Shown here piece by piece: positions 47,336-55,960 of a stretch of 57,283 nucleotides of DNA (position 1 is its first letter; every line of letters starts with the position of its first letter). Under the pieces are notes generated by a model. The model was given only the letters and a program-made list of their open reading frames with translations, was not told the origin of the DNA and did no database searches. The stretch is from assembly GCA_016874755.1 (NCBI GenBank), contig VGTH01000034.1, positions 1-57,283 of the forward strand. Reading direction: 5' to 3'. This stretch comes from Deltaproteobacteria bacterium (GTDB lineage Bacteria > Desulfobacterota > Binatia > UBA9968). The position numbers and the translations under genes were made by a program.

Positions 47336-48781
47336 TTACCTTCTTCGCCGCGTCGTTGACGAACCAAAGATCGATCCCAACACGCCGCGAATGATCTCTC
47401 TGCCTACGGTGCTGCCGATGGCGGTCGCGGCGCTTTTGGCTAACGCACCTGCGAGTTTGCCGGCTTGGGCTTGCCAACCGGAGCCGGCAGCGGCGTCGCC
47501 TGCCACAGGGGCCCGCTGCTTTAACATTTCATAGGCCGACTCGCGGTCGACGACTTTTTCGTAGTGGCCGAACAGCGTCGATTGCTTGACGATGCCATCG
47601 CGCTCTTGGGGCGTTAACGGCGGCAACTGGCTTTGTGGCGGGTAAATTAGCGCACGATCGACGACCGTCGGTTGCCCCTTGGCGTCGAGGAATGAAACCA
47701 AGGCTTCGCCAACTCCCAATTGCGTAATCGCTTCTTCGACGTCGATGCTTTTGTTCTGGCGAAAGGTTTCCGCCGCGGCTTTCACTGCCTTTTGGTCGCG
47801 CGGCGTAAAGGCACGCAGCGCATGCTGCACGCGGTTGCCCAACTGACCGAGCACGATGTCCGGCACGTCGAGCGGGTTTTGTGTAACGAAATAAACTCCC
47901 ACACCCTTGGAACGGATCAGCCGCACCACCTGTTCGATCTTTTCCATCAGCGCTTCGGGCGCATCGCTGAAAAGTAAATGGGCTTCGTCGAAAAAGAAAG
48001 CGAGTTTGGGTTTTTCCGGATCGCCGACTTCCGGTAAGCGCTCGAACAGTTCGGACAACAGCCACAACAAAAAAGTGGCGTAAAGCTTCGGCGCATTGAT
48101 CAGCTTCTCGGCAACGAGAATATTAATCACGCCGCGGCCGTTGCTGTCAGCTTGCATCAGGTCGTCCAGTTCGAGCGCCGGCTCGCCGAAAAACTTGTCG
48201 CCGCCCTGCTCTTCCAAGGTCAACAAGCCGCGCTGAATCGCGCCGACGCTTGCCGCCGAGACATTGCCGTATTGAGTTTTGAACTGGGCGGCGTTGTCGC
48301 CGACATGTTGCAGCATGGCGCGCAGGTCTTTGAGATCGAGCAGCAACATGCCATTGTCGTCGGCGATCTTGAATACCAGGGTCAAGACACCGCTTTGGGT
48401 TTCGTTGAGATTCAACAGCCGCGCCATCAGCAGCGGCCCCATCTCAGAAATGGTCGTGCGCACCGGATGGCCCTGTTCGCCGAAAAGGTCCCAGAACACC
48501 GTCGGGAAGTCAGCGAATTTGAAATCAGCGAGGCCGAGTTGCTTAACCCGCTCGGTGATCTTTGGGTGGTCCGCGCCGGCACGCGCGATGCCCGACAGGT
48601 CGCCTTTGACGTCCGCCATGAAGACCGGCACGCCGATCTGGCTAAAATGCTCGGCAATGACGCGCAGCGTAACCGTCTTTCCGGTGCCCGTCGCGCCGGC
48701 AATCAGGCCGTGGCGGTTAGCCATGCGCGGCAACAGAAAGTGCTCTTCGGCTCCTTTGGCAATCGATAGACCCTCGGCCAT
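47336..48781 (-). CDS. HerA-type ATPase YjgR (DUF853)
   Basis: A 481-residue P-loop ATPase. [20 protein letters not shown] is Walker [13 protein letters not shown] is Walker B, and [20 protein letters not shown] is the sensor region characteristic of YjgR. GSVDADSNGRG-like [17 protein letters not shown] is also conserved. HerA relatives pump or remodel DNA, but the role of YjgR is not known. No nuclease partner (NurA) is adjacent. Confidence 0.9.
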   Translation of the reverse strand: MAEGLSIAKGAEEHFLLPRMANRHGLIAGATGTGKTVTLRVIAEHFSQIGVPVFMADVKGDLSGIARAGADHPKITERVKQLGLADFKFADFPTVFWDLFGEQGHPVRTTISEMGPLLMARLLNLNETQSGVLTLVFKIADDNGMLLLDLKDLRAMLQHVGDNAAQFKTQYGNVSAASVGAIQRGLLTLEEQGGDKFFGEPALELDDLMQADSNGRGVINILVAEKLINAPKLYATFLLWLLSELFERLPEVGDPEKPKLAFFFDEAHLLFSDAPEALMEKIEQVVRLIRSKGVGVYFVTQNPLDVPDIVLGQLGNRVQHALRAFTPRDQKAVKAAAETFRQNKSIDVEEAITQLGVGEALVSFLDAKGQPTVVDRALIYPPQSQLPPLTPQERDGIVKQSTLFGHYEKVVDRESAYEMLKQRAPVAGDAAAGSGWQAQAGKLAGALAKSAATAIGSTVGREIIRGVLGSIFGSSTTRRRR

Positions 48782-49013
48782 TACGCTACTCCTTAGGTTA
48801 TTTTTTACGACTTGAGAACTATTTATTGGACAGATGGGATGGGTCCGCTTGAGGATAGCATCACTGTTATGTATAGATCAGCAATAACCTGAATTAAAGG
48901 CACCGGGATACGTCCAATCTGCATAGGCGGCAGCTGTCTCAACTCGAGCGGAGGGCGGTTGTGACGACGCGCCGCACAACAAAAACCATTAACCCAATCG
49001 AGGAGGTTTCTAG

Positions 49014-49361
49014 ATGAAGCGATTGTTAGGATTGTTGATTGCCACTTTTTTTCTCGCCTCGGCGTCGCTCGCCTTGGCCAAAGATTACCAGGTCACGGGG
49101 CCGATTGTCGACGTGAAGGATGACGTAATCGTCGTTAAAAAGGGCAATGAGAATTGGGAAATCGCCCGCGACAAAGACACCAAAGCCGGTGGCGATGTCA
49201 AAAAAGGCGACCGCGTCACGGTCAAATATCGCATGATTGCCACCAGCATCGAGAGCAAAGCTGGAGCCAAGCCTAAGGAAACTAAGGCGGCGGAAAAAGA
49301 AACCAAAGCTGAGAAAAAGACCGAGGCGAAGGCCGAAGCGAAAGCAAAAGAGAAGCACTAA
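49014..49361 (+). CDS. Small periplasmic protein with Lys/Glu-rich tail
   Basis: A 115-residue protein with a signal peptide (1-22, ending ALA). Residues 24-80 may form a small beta-barrel (TGPIVDVKDDVIVVKKGNEN, KGDRVTVKY) like OB-type or DUF5666-type periplasmic domains. The last 35 residues are alternating Lys, Glu and Ala (KAEAKAKEK), likely a flexible or helical tail. GAGGAGG precedes the ATG and a strong terminator follows, so it is a monocistronic gene. Function unknown. Confidence 0.75.
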   Translation: MKRLLGLLIATFFLASASLALAKDYQVTGPIVDVKDDVIVVKKGNENWEIARDKDTKAGGDVKKGDRVTVKYRMIATSIESKAGAKPKETKAAEKETKAEKKTEAKAEAKAKEKH

Positions 49362-49393
49362 GCCTAATAAGTTGCACCCTCCACAACTTGAGC

Positions 49394-49421
49394 AAAAAGG
49401 CCACCTACGGGTGGCCTTTTT
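49394..49421. terminator. Intrinsic, bidirectional terminator
   Basis: AAAAAGGCCACC, loop TACG, GGTGGCCTTTTT: a 12-bp perfect stem whose outer five pairs are A-T. A T-run occurs on both strands. It lies 33 bp after the small periplasmic gene. Confidence 0.88.
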
Positions 49422-49491
49422 GCTTTCTCCGGCTTTCCATTTTCCCGTGCTTTTGTTAGGTTGGCTGGAGTAACTTACGAGGGGACCACCT

Positions 49492-50217
49492 ATGTCCACG
49501 CGCTCCGAAGTCGTCATCGTTCACAGCTCCGACTTGCATCTCGGCACCGACGACAGTTTTAGCGATAGAGACCGCTTAGCCGCGCTGCCAAGAGTCTTAG
49601 GCGCCGCCAATGAAGTGCACGCCGATGTCGTTGTGCTGGCGGGCGATTGCTTCGATAATCACCGCCAGCCTGTGGAATTGTTGGAGCGCTGCGCCGGGAT
49701 CCTGCGTGACTACAATCGACAGGTGGTCATTCTTCCCGGCAACCATGACCCGCTGACGCCGGACTCCGTCTACCGCCGCGGCGGCATGGGGCAGATTCCC
49801 AAGGTGAGAATTCTCGGTTTGAACTGCGACCAGGCCGTGCTGTTCCCAGAACACCAAATGGAAATCTGGGGCCACGCTCATTTCGACTACACCGACATGT
49901 CGCCGCTGGCGAACCCACGCCCGCGCACAACGCGTTGGCAGCTCGCCGTTGCCCACGGCCACTATGTCGATGAAGCGCGCGATCCGAATCGCATGATCGG
50001 CTCGTGGCTGATTCACCCTGAAGAGCTCAATGCTACCGCCGCCGATTACGTGGCGCTCGGCCATTGGAACCAGTCGACCGCGGTTGGTGACGGCACGGTA
50101 ACGGCGCACTACTCCGGCTCGCCGGAATACGTCAATACCGTTAACGTCATTCGCTTGCATCCGGGTGGCGTCGTTGAGGTTTCGCAGGCGGTGTTAAACG
50201 GCCATGCGGCGCGGTGA
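49492..50217 (+). CDS. Metallophosphoesterase (SbcD/Mre11-like calcineurin fold)
   Basis: A 241-residue phosphoesterase. Ligand motifs in order: VHSSDLHLG (D, H), VLAGDCFDN (D), LPGNHDPLTP (N, H), VAHGHYVD (H) and ALGHWN (H). The arrangement matches the nuclease-type MPE domain of SbcD, but capping and C-terminal regions of SbcD are missing and no SbcC is adjacent, so it may be a stand-alone phosphatase. The ATG is preceded by GAGGGGACC. Confidence 0.85.
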   Translation: MSTRSEVVIVHSSDLHLGTDDSFSDRDRLAALPRVLGAANEVHADVVVLAGDCFDNHRQPVELLERCAGILRDYNRQVVILPGNHDPLTPDSVYRRGGMGQIPKVRILGLNCDQAVLFPEHQMEIWGHAHFDYTDMSPLANPRPRTTRWQLAVAHGHYVDEARDPNRMIGSWLIHPEELNATAADYVALGHWNQSTAVGDGTVTAHYSGSPEYVNTVNVIRLHPGGVVEVSQAVLNGHAAR

Positions 50218-50245
50218 CCCGCTCTAACCTCAGCGTTGTCTGGTT

Positions 50246-50273
50246 GTAGGGACAGGTCCTGACCTGTCCCTAC
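50246..50273. repeat. GTAGGGAC palindrome containing the next gene's stop codon
   Basis: GTAGGGACAGGTC, loop CT, and the exact reverse complement GACCTGTCCCTAC: a 13-bp perfect hairpin. The TAG stop of the minus-strand dehydrogenase (50272-50270) is the first TAG of this arm. Confidence 0.8.
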
Positions 50274-51232
50274 GGGATTACGACCACCGGGTTCTTTGGC
50301 TGATTACCTTCCAAAACCCGTACCACCTCTTCGGCCGCGCCCCACTCGCCGCGCTCGGACGCCTCGATCGTCACCGCCCCCAAATGTGGCGTCCACAAAA
50401 CATTGTCGAGTTTGAATAAAGGATGATCTTTCGGGGGCGGTTCAACGGCAATGACATCGAGGGCCGCACCGGCGATCTTTTTTTGCTGCAAGACTTGCAG
50501 CAGCGCCGCCTCATCGGCGATGCCGCCGCGCGCGGCATTGATTAAAAACGCCGCGCGCTTCATCAGCGCCAGCTCGGCGGCACCGATCATACCGCGCGTC
50601 TCGTTGTTGAGCGGGCAATGGATCGTGACGAAGTCGGACTCTTTCAATAGTTCCATTAACCCAACAAATTTGCCGCCCAACGCGGTCACGTGCGACTCTG
50701 GGACATAAGGATCATAGACAAGAAAATCCATCTCAAAGGCCCGCGCGCGGATCGCCACCCGCGCGCCGATGTTGCCCATGCCGACGATGCCGATCGTCTT
50801 GCCGGCAAGCTCGGTGCCGATGAATTTCAGATACTCGCCCCAGCGGTTTTCTTTCACCGCGCAGTTGGCTTCATGCGTGTGGCGCACCAACGCAATCATC
50901 TGGCCGAAGACCAGTTCCGTCACCGCAACAGAATTGCTTCCGGGTTGATTGGCAACCCACACTTTCAATTCCTTGGCCGCGTCGAGATCGACCCGCGACG
51001 GGTCGACGCCGACACCGGTGCGCGCGATGATTTTTAAGCGCCCTTTGCTTTGCGCCATGTGTGCGCGTGTGATCTTGCCTTTGCGGCTGATCACCGCGTC
51101 GACGCGCCCTGCTTCGAGGTCCCAACGGTCCGGCTCAACCCAGGGATTAACGACGACCAGCTCGACACGCTCGCCCAGCCATTTCAGCACTTCGGCGTGA
51201 AACTCTTCGACCAGGACACGACCGAGAAACAT
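50270..51232 (-). CDS. D-isomer-specific 2-hydroxyacid dehydrogenase (SerA/phosphoglycerate-dehydrogenase-like)
   Basis: A 320-residue NAD-dependent oxidoreductase. The Rossmann glycine motif is GIVGMGNIG. The catalytic Arg lies in NAARGGIADE, the Glu in DVIAVEPP and the His in TPHLGAVT. ARTGVGVDPSRVDLDAAKE is the N-terminal substrate segment. No ACT domain follows, so a short D-3-phosphoglycerate or glyoxylate-type enzyme is possible; the substrate is uncertain. The stop codon comes from a palindromic repeat. Confidence 0.9.
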   Translation of the reverse strand: MFLGRVLVEEFHAEVLKWLGERVELVVVNPWVEPDRWDLEAGRVDAVISRKGKITRAHMAQSKGRLKIIARTGVGVDPSRVDLDAAKELKVWVANQPGSNSVAVTELVFGQMIALVRHTHEANCAVKENRWGEYLKFIGTELAGKTIGIVGMGNIGARVAIRARAFEMDFLVYDPYVPESHVTALGGKFVGLMELLKESDFVTIHCPLNNETRGMIGAAELALMKRAAFLINAARGGIADEAALLQVLQQKKIAGAALDVIAVEPPPKDHPLFKLDNVLWTPHLGAVTIEASERGEWGAAEEVVRVLEGNQPKNPVVVIP

Positions 51233-51360
51233 TTTGCATCCTCCGCAACGCGCTATAATGTGACATAGTAATCGCCGCCCCGACCGATTTCTAGCGGATT
51301 GCGAAGCGCATCGAGATCGCTATACTACGCAGAATTTCACTTGCCGAGGTAAACGCATTA

Positions 51361-52323
51361 ATGCTCAAAGCCTTATTGTCACTGTTACACGTTGCTCTCT
51401 TGGCGGCTTTCTTGATTTGCCCCAGTAGCGCCGACGCTGAACGGGTGAGGCTCGCGCTGCCATCGCGCTCGATGGGCTACCTGCCAATGTTTGTCGCACT
51501 GCATCGTGGTTTTTTGAAAGATGAGAACATCGAACTTGAGCTTCCGGCCATGCTCCCCAACATCGCCCACAACGCGCTGCTCAGCGGCGAAGTGGACTAT
51601 CACGGCGTGGCCGATTCCGCGCTGCGCCTGGCCGCCAAAGGCGCGCCGCTGAAGGCGATTTTTTTTAGCGCGCGGTTGCCGAATTATTTCTTAATGTCGA
51701 AGCCGACGATCAGATCAGTGAGCGAGCTGCGCGGCAAGATGGTCGCGGTCAGCCGTTTTGGCGGGACCACCGATCTTGCCGCCCGCGTCGCGCTGCAATC
51801 GAACGGCCTCGACCCGCAAAAAGATGTTGTGCTGATCATGATCGGCCTGGGTAATACACGCAACGCGGCGCTGATGGCCGGCTCGGTGGACGCCAACATC
51901 GCCAATCCACCAGACAACTCGATGCTCAAACAGAAAGGCTTTCGCGAGCTGCTATTTCTCGGCGACGCCATCGAGTTTCCCAGCAACGGATTTACGACCA
52001 CCGAAAAGCGACTGGCGGAGAACCGCGATCAGGTGAAGCGCATGATGCGCGCTTTTTACCGCGGCCTCTTATTCACCCGAGAGAACCCTGAAGAAACCAT
52101 CAAGCTCGTCGAGCGCGAATGGAAGTTGGACCCAACCATGGCGCGTGACTCGTACCAGTCGATCATGAAAGCCGCGACGCGCGACGGCTCATCATCTGAC
52201 GCAGGCCTCAAAGTCCACGTCAAACTCATGCAAGCGAGCGACAAATCCATTGGCGACGTGCCGTTAAACAGGATGGTCGATTTCCGCGTGCTCGAAGAAG
52301 TGCGCAAAGAAGTTGCGAGGTAA
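51361..52323 (+). CDS. ABC-type solute-binding protein, NMT1/THI5-like
   Basis: A 320-residue periplasmic protein. The signal peptide spans about residues 1-26 (ends SSADA). RVRLALPSRSMGYLPMFVAL then HRGFLKDENIELEL is the family's first lobe opening; DYHGVADSALRLAAKGAPLK and VSELRGKMVAVSRFGGTTD are conserved. It is intact. Members bind thiamine precursors, sulfonates, nitrate or aromatics. Only 3 bp separate its TAA from the next binding-protein gene. No permease or ATPase gene is in the window. Confidence 0.88.
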   Translation: MLKALLSLLHVALLAAFLICPSSADAERVRLALPSRSMGYLPMFVALHRGFLKDENIELELPAMLPNIAHNALLSGEVDYHGVADSALRLAAKGAPLKAIFFSARLPNYFLMSKPTIRSVSELRGKMVAVSRFGGTTDLAARVALQSNGLDPQKDVVLIMIGLGNTRNAALMAGSVDANIANPPDNSMLKQKGFRELLFLGDAIEFPSNGFTTTEKRLAENRDQVKRMMRAFYRGLLFTRENPEETIKLVEREWKLDPTMARDSYQSIMKAATRDGSSSDAGLKVHVKLMQASDKSIGDVPLNRMVDFRVLEEVRKEVAR

Positions 52324-52326
52324 CCG

Positions 52327-53316
52327 ATGGCCGCTATGCCAGCGCTCTTGTCATTCCTCCCATTATTCCTATACGTCCTGTTCCCTTCCGACGCGGTCGC
52401 CGAGCGCGACCGCACCGTCATCCCACGCGCCACGCTTAACTATCTCAGCGTGCCGGTGGCTGAAGTCAAAGGATTTTTCCGCGATGAAGGTCTCGAAAAC
52501 GAAACCATCGTCATTCCGGGCGCCACCGCCATCGCGGCGCTGGTGAGCGGTGACGTCGACTATAGCGGCGTTGGCGGCACCGGCATGCGTGCGGCGCTGC
52601 GCGGCGCGCCCATCAAAGCCGTGATGTTTCAAACCGAAAAAGTGACTTGGTATTTGATTGCCGCGCCTGAAATTACCAAGGGTGCAGACCTCAAAGGCAA
52701 CAGAGTGGCGGTCGGCACAGTAGGAGACACCCCAGGACGCTTTAGTCACCGCCTACGCCGAGCGCAATGGTGTTGCCGCCAAGGATCTCACCCGAGTCGC
52801 CATGCCGTCTCGGACCACAACCACGACGATGCTCGGTCTAAAATCCGGCGCCATCCAGGCCGCCACAATCAATGGCGATGAAGCGATCATCGCCGAGAAA
52901 GAAGGCTTGCGCACGGTGACGTTCATCGGCGACCTGTTCCCCTATGCGTTGCAAGGCTTCATGGCGTCGGACAAAAAATCGCCGAGCGGCCCAACGACAT
53001 CAAGCGCTGGCTGCGCAGCATGATGCGCGCGCTGGTGTTTATTCGCGAGCGGCCGGAAGAAGCCGCTGACATTGCAATGAAGAAGATTCCCATGGGTAGC
53101 AACGCGACGCGACCCGTTGTCATCGAAGGCCTTCGCCGCTTCGCCCGCGCCCTGCCCGACGGCGTGCCCGGCGTGCCAACGCCACTGGGCATGAAAAACA
53201 TGATCGAATACGACGTCAAAGCTCCTTTGAAGATCAAAGAAGACGTGGCGCCGGAGAAATTTCTTTACCTAAAGCTCGCCAGCGAAGTTAAAGAAGAGCT
53301 GGAGCGCAACCGCTGA
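52327..53316 (+). pseudogene. NMT1-like solute-binding protein with two single-base frameshifts
   Basis: Frame one runs from the signal peptide to RVAVGTVGDT. A second frame carries PQDALVTAYAERNGVAAKDL to LFPYALQGFMASDK, and a third carries IAERPNDIKRWLRSMMRALV to the end. The first join needs one more C in a CCCC run near 52732; the second needs one more A in an AAAAAA run near 52976. All parts of the protein are present. The gene is broken only if these two indels are real. It lies between an intact binding protein and a beta-propeller gene. Confidence 0.8.
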
Positions 53317-53329
53317 GCGGAGTCATCGG

Positions 53330-54481
53330 ATGATTGACGTCGGAAGCGTGCGGTTCCCAATGCAGCGAAGCCGCAACCAACATGGCAACAACCAGCCGTG
53401 CGTGGACCCCGGCCTTCGCCGGGGTGACGGTGGCGTTGGTCCGTCATTGCGGCGCAGGCCGGAATCCAGGTGGCGGAGAGCTCTGTACAGAAAAGCCGCC
53501 CTCACAATTGCCAGCATCTTGTTCTGGTTTGCCGTCGTCCAGGCGCAAAATCAAAAAGTTTCAATCCTGATCGACCTCGACCCCAACAGCGCCGAGCGAA
53601 GCGTCATAGTCGAGAGCATCGCCGCCGACAATCGCGGCAGGCTCTACACCGCCGATCGCGTTAGCGGCAATGTGTGGCGCATCGATCCAAAAAATCCCAG
53701 ACTCGTGGTCGTCGGCCGCGTGGTGGAGCGCGAGATCGACGGCAAAAAAATCCGTGCCGATGTTTCGGGAATCACCTTCAACTCGGCGGGCGATCTTTAC
53801 CTCACCGCCGGCGGATTTAAAGAAGTGCTGCGCATCCGCGCTAAAGAGTTGAACCCGGACAAACCCGGCGTCGCGCAAACCTTCGCGACGCAAACGGAGA
53901 ATGCCAATGGTCTCGCCTTCGACAAGGCTGGCCGGCTCTACGTTTCCGGCGGCCGCAACGGCAAGATTTATCGCACCGGACCGGAGGGCGGCAAAGCCGA
54001 CGTGGTGGTTCAAATACCACCCCATGTTCGCACACTCCCCGACGGCAACACGCAGCAGGCCCTGACAGCGAACGGTTTGGCTTTCGATGCCTCTGGCACC
54101 GTGTTGTACATCGCTGACACCACGCGCGGCGCGATTTGGCGATCGACCATCACCAACGACGGCACGGCCGGCCCGCCGCAGAGCGTCGTCCAAAGCGCAT
54201 TGCTCGAAGGCGCCGACGGTCCGGCGTTCGACCGGCACGGCAACCTTTGGGTGGCCGCCAACGAACGCAATGCCGTGGTCGTCGTCACTCCCGAGGGCCG
54301 GGTTTATGACGCGCTGAAAAACAACAGCAAAGGTCCGCTGGAGTTTCCAACTTCGGTCGTCATCGTTGACAACACGGTCTACGTCAGCAACTTCGACACG
54401 CCGCGGCGCGACAATCTTGCTGCCGACGGCAAGACCTCCATCGACGGCATCGGCGCGTCGATCGTGAAAATAGAACCCTAA
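53330..54481 (+). CDS. Secreted beta-propeller protein (SMP-30/NHL-like) with repeat-derived N-terminus
   Basis: A 383-residue ORF. From about residue 60 (RKAALTIASILFWFAVVQAQ) there is a normal signal peptide, then a six-bladed NHL/SMP-30-type propeller: ADNRGRLYTADRVSGNVWRI, GITFNSAGDLYL, GLAFDKAGRLYVSGGRNGKI, GLAFDASGTVLYIADTTRG, AFDRHGNLWVAANERNAV. The first ~55 codons are mostly two palindromic repeats (53403-53470), so they are unlikely to be native. No standard start lies close before the signal peptide (CTG is possible). It stands between two binding proteins on the same strand. Confidence 0.75.
   Translation: MIDVGSVRFPMQRSRNQHGNNQPCVDPGLRRGDGGVGPSLRRRPESRWRRALYRKAALTIASILFWFAVVQAQNQKVSILIDLDPNSAERSVIVESIAADNRGRLYTADRVSGNVWRIDPKNPRLVVVGRVVEREIDGKKIRADVSGITFNSAGDLYLTAGGFKEVLRIRAKELNPDKPGVAQTFATQTENANGLAFDKAGRLYVSGGRNGKIYRTGPEGGKADVVVQIPPHVRTLPDGNTQQALTANGLAFDASGTVLYIADTTRGAIWRSTITNDGTAGPPQSVVQSALLEGADGPAFDRHGNLWVAANERNAVVVVTPEGRVYDALKNNSKGPLEFPTSVVIVDNTVYVSNFDTPRRDNLAADGKTSIDGIGASIVKIEP
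53403..53470. repeat. Two palindromic repeats in the propeller gene's 5' end
   Basis: TGGACCCCGGCCTTCGCCGG with GGTGACGG (hairpin CCCCGGC-CTTC-GCCGGGG at 53407-53424), then CCGTCATTGCGGCGCAGGCC with GGAATCCAGG. Both are well-known, abundant noncoding palindromes in environmental proteobacterial genomes. Confidence 0.8.
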
Positions 54482-54492
54482 GGGACACTCAA

Positions 54493-55224
54493 GTGAAACT
54501 CCGACTATTCGGTGTATTTGCCCTATCGGTCCTATTCCGCTTCTCGCTCCACGCCCAAGAGCTCAAACACCTGCGGGTGGTTTTCGTGACTCTCGCCTGG
54601 AACGCGCAGCTTCCGTTCCGCGTCGCCGACGCGCGCGGCTTTTTGCGTGAGCAGGGTCTCACGGTCGAACAAATTTTCGTCCGCGGCGCGCCGACAGCGG
54701 TTACCGCGCTGGGGTCTGGCAACGTTGAGTTTTCCAGCATCGGCGGCGCCCAGGCGGCGATCCGCAGCAAAGCGCGCGGACTCGACATGAACATCATCGC
54801 TTCGATCTCCAACTACACGAATTACACTTTGATCGGCAGCAAAGACGTCCGGCGCGTCAAAGACCTGCGCGGCAAGATTGTCGGCATTACCGGCGCCGGG
54901 GCGTTTTCCGATTTCACCACTCGGCTCTATCTCAAACGCAACAACATCGATCCCGACAAGGACGTGACGTTAAGGGCCATCGGTCAGACGGTGATACGGG
55001 CCAGCGCTCTGGAGAAGGGACTGATTTCTGCCGCGCCTTTCTCTGCCGAGGACACGATCAAACTGCTCGACAAGGGCTTTCCGATGATTGCCAACTACAA
55101 CCAGTGGCCTGGGAAGGCATTCAGATTATGCTCGACGACGACCATCGCACCGGCGTCGTCGACAGGAAGTTTCACCCTGGACCGAGTGATCAACGAACGG
55201 CCGTTGAAACAAGCGCAGCAATAA
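54493..55224 (+). pseudogene. NMT1-like solute-binding protein with internal deletion
   Basis: It starts with GTG (AGGGA 8 nt upstream) and a signal peptide (MKLRLFGVFALSVLFRFSLH, then AQ). The first lobe is intact up to DKGFPMIANYNQW. The shift then gives PGKAFRLCSTTT. Another frame holds WEGIQIMLDDDHRTGVVDRK, a C-terminal family block, and the first frame resumes with FTLDRVINERPLKQAQQ. Family proteins have roughly 80-90 residues between IANYN and this block, so these were deleted; an extra T near 55170 accounts for the second shift. Confidence 0.75.
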
Positions 55225-55319
55225 CTGAAGGCCGAAGGCCGGCTACGGCAATGAAGTTAGATTTCGGATATTCACCACAGAGACCTAGCGCAGAGAACGA
55301 GACGGCCTCGCGCACACGC

Positions 55320-55787
55320 TTACGCACTCTTTGCGCGCACAACGAGGTCCACTTCGCAATCGAGGATCTGCAGCAAAGCGATCAACTGATCGACTGACTT
55401 GTCGTAGTTGGTTTGATCCAGCAAACGGTAGAACTGGGTTGCCGACGTACGCAGCCGGCGAACCATCTCTCGCTTCGCCAGCCGGCTCTTCGCCACGCGC
55501 TTTTGCGCTTCGAGCGTGAGTCTGTAGATCAGCAAATCTCTCAGGTAAGAAGGGTCTTGGTTGTATTCAAGCACCTGCTCAACATGGATTGTGGCGGTTT
55601 TGCCCGAAGCGAGTTGGTAGGTGAAACCCTCTTTGGCAATTTCCTTGTCAACATAAACCCGCACGATCGGGTCTTCTGCAGTTGGCGTCAGCTCGGCTTT
55701 GACATACGGAAAAGAAAGCAGCCTCTTCGCTGTTTTGATCTCGAAGAGTTTTTTTCTATTGTTAAGTTTAACGGACGATATTTTCAT
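55320..55787 (-). CDS. Putative HTH-type protein
   Basis: A 155-residue protein not assigned to a named family. Residues 1-75 look beta-rich (KLNNRKKLFEIKTAKRLLSF, DPIVRVYVDKEIAKEGFTYQ). Residues ~95-155 resemble a HTH_XRE-like helix set: KSRLAKREMVRRLRTSATQF then YRLLDQTN and LIALLQILDCEVDLVV. Together they suggest a small DNA-binding or antitoxin-like regulator. GGCGTCC precedes the ATG, which overlaps the stop of a 33-codon ORF (ATGA). Confidence 0.55.
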   Translation of the reverse strand: MKISSVKLNNRKKLFEIKTAKRLLSFPYVKAELTPTAEDPIVRVYVDKEIAKEGFTYQLASGKTATIHVEQVLEYNQDPSYLRDLLIYRLTLEAQKRVAKSRLAKREMVRRLRTSATQFYRLLDQTNYDKSVDQLIALLQILDCEVDLVVRAKSA

Positions 55788-55885
55788 AGGACGCCTTCCG
55801 TTTTGAGTTGTCTTATAATCTCCACTACCCTTCTAGGCGCAGCCCCGTGTTTCCTGATCGCTCTGTACACAATTCGATTGACCAA
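55784..55885 (-). CDS. Possible 33-residue ORF coupled to the HTH gene
   Basis: A minus-strand frame from TTG (55885) reads VNRIVYRAIRKHGAAPRRVV then EIIRQLKTEGVL and stops with TGA inside the ATGA that starts the HTH gene. The overlap hints at translational coupling and at a two-gene unit. No ribosome binding site is clear and the family is unknown, so it could be the remnant of a longer gene. Confidence 0.3.
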   Translation of the reverse strand: MVNRIVYRAIRKHGAAPRRVVEIIRQLKTEGVL

Positions 55886-55960
55886 GATAAACTGTAGCTA
55901 GTAAAGTGGAGTGGATTTGATGAATAGGGAAAAGAAACCGACCTAGCGCGGAGTTGAACT

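Noticed and set aside
49492-50217. SbcD of an SbcCD nuclease
   Set aside because: The C-terminal SbcD domains and an adjacent sbcC are missing; only the phosphoesterase fold is supported.
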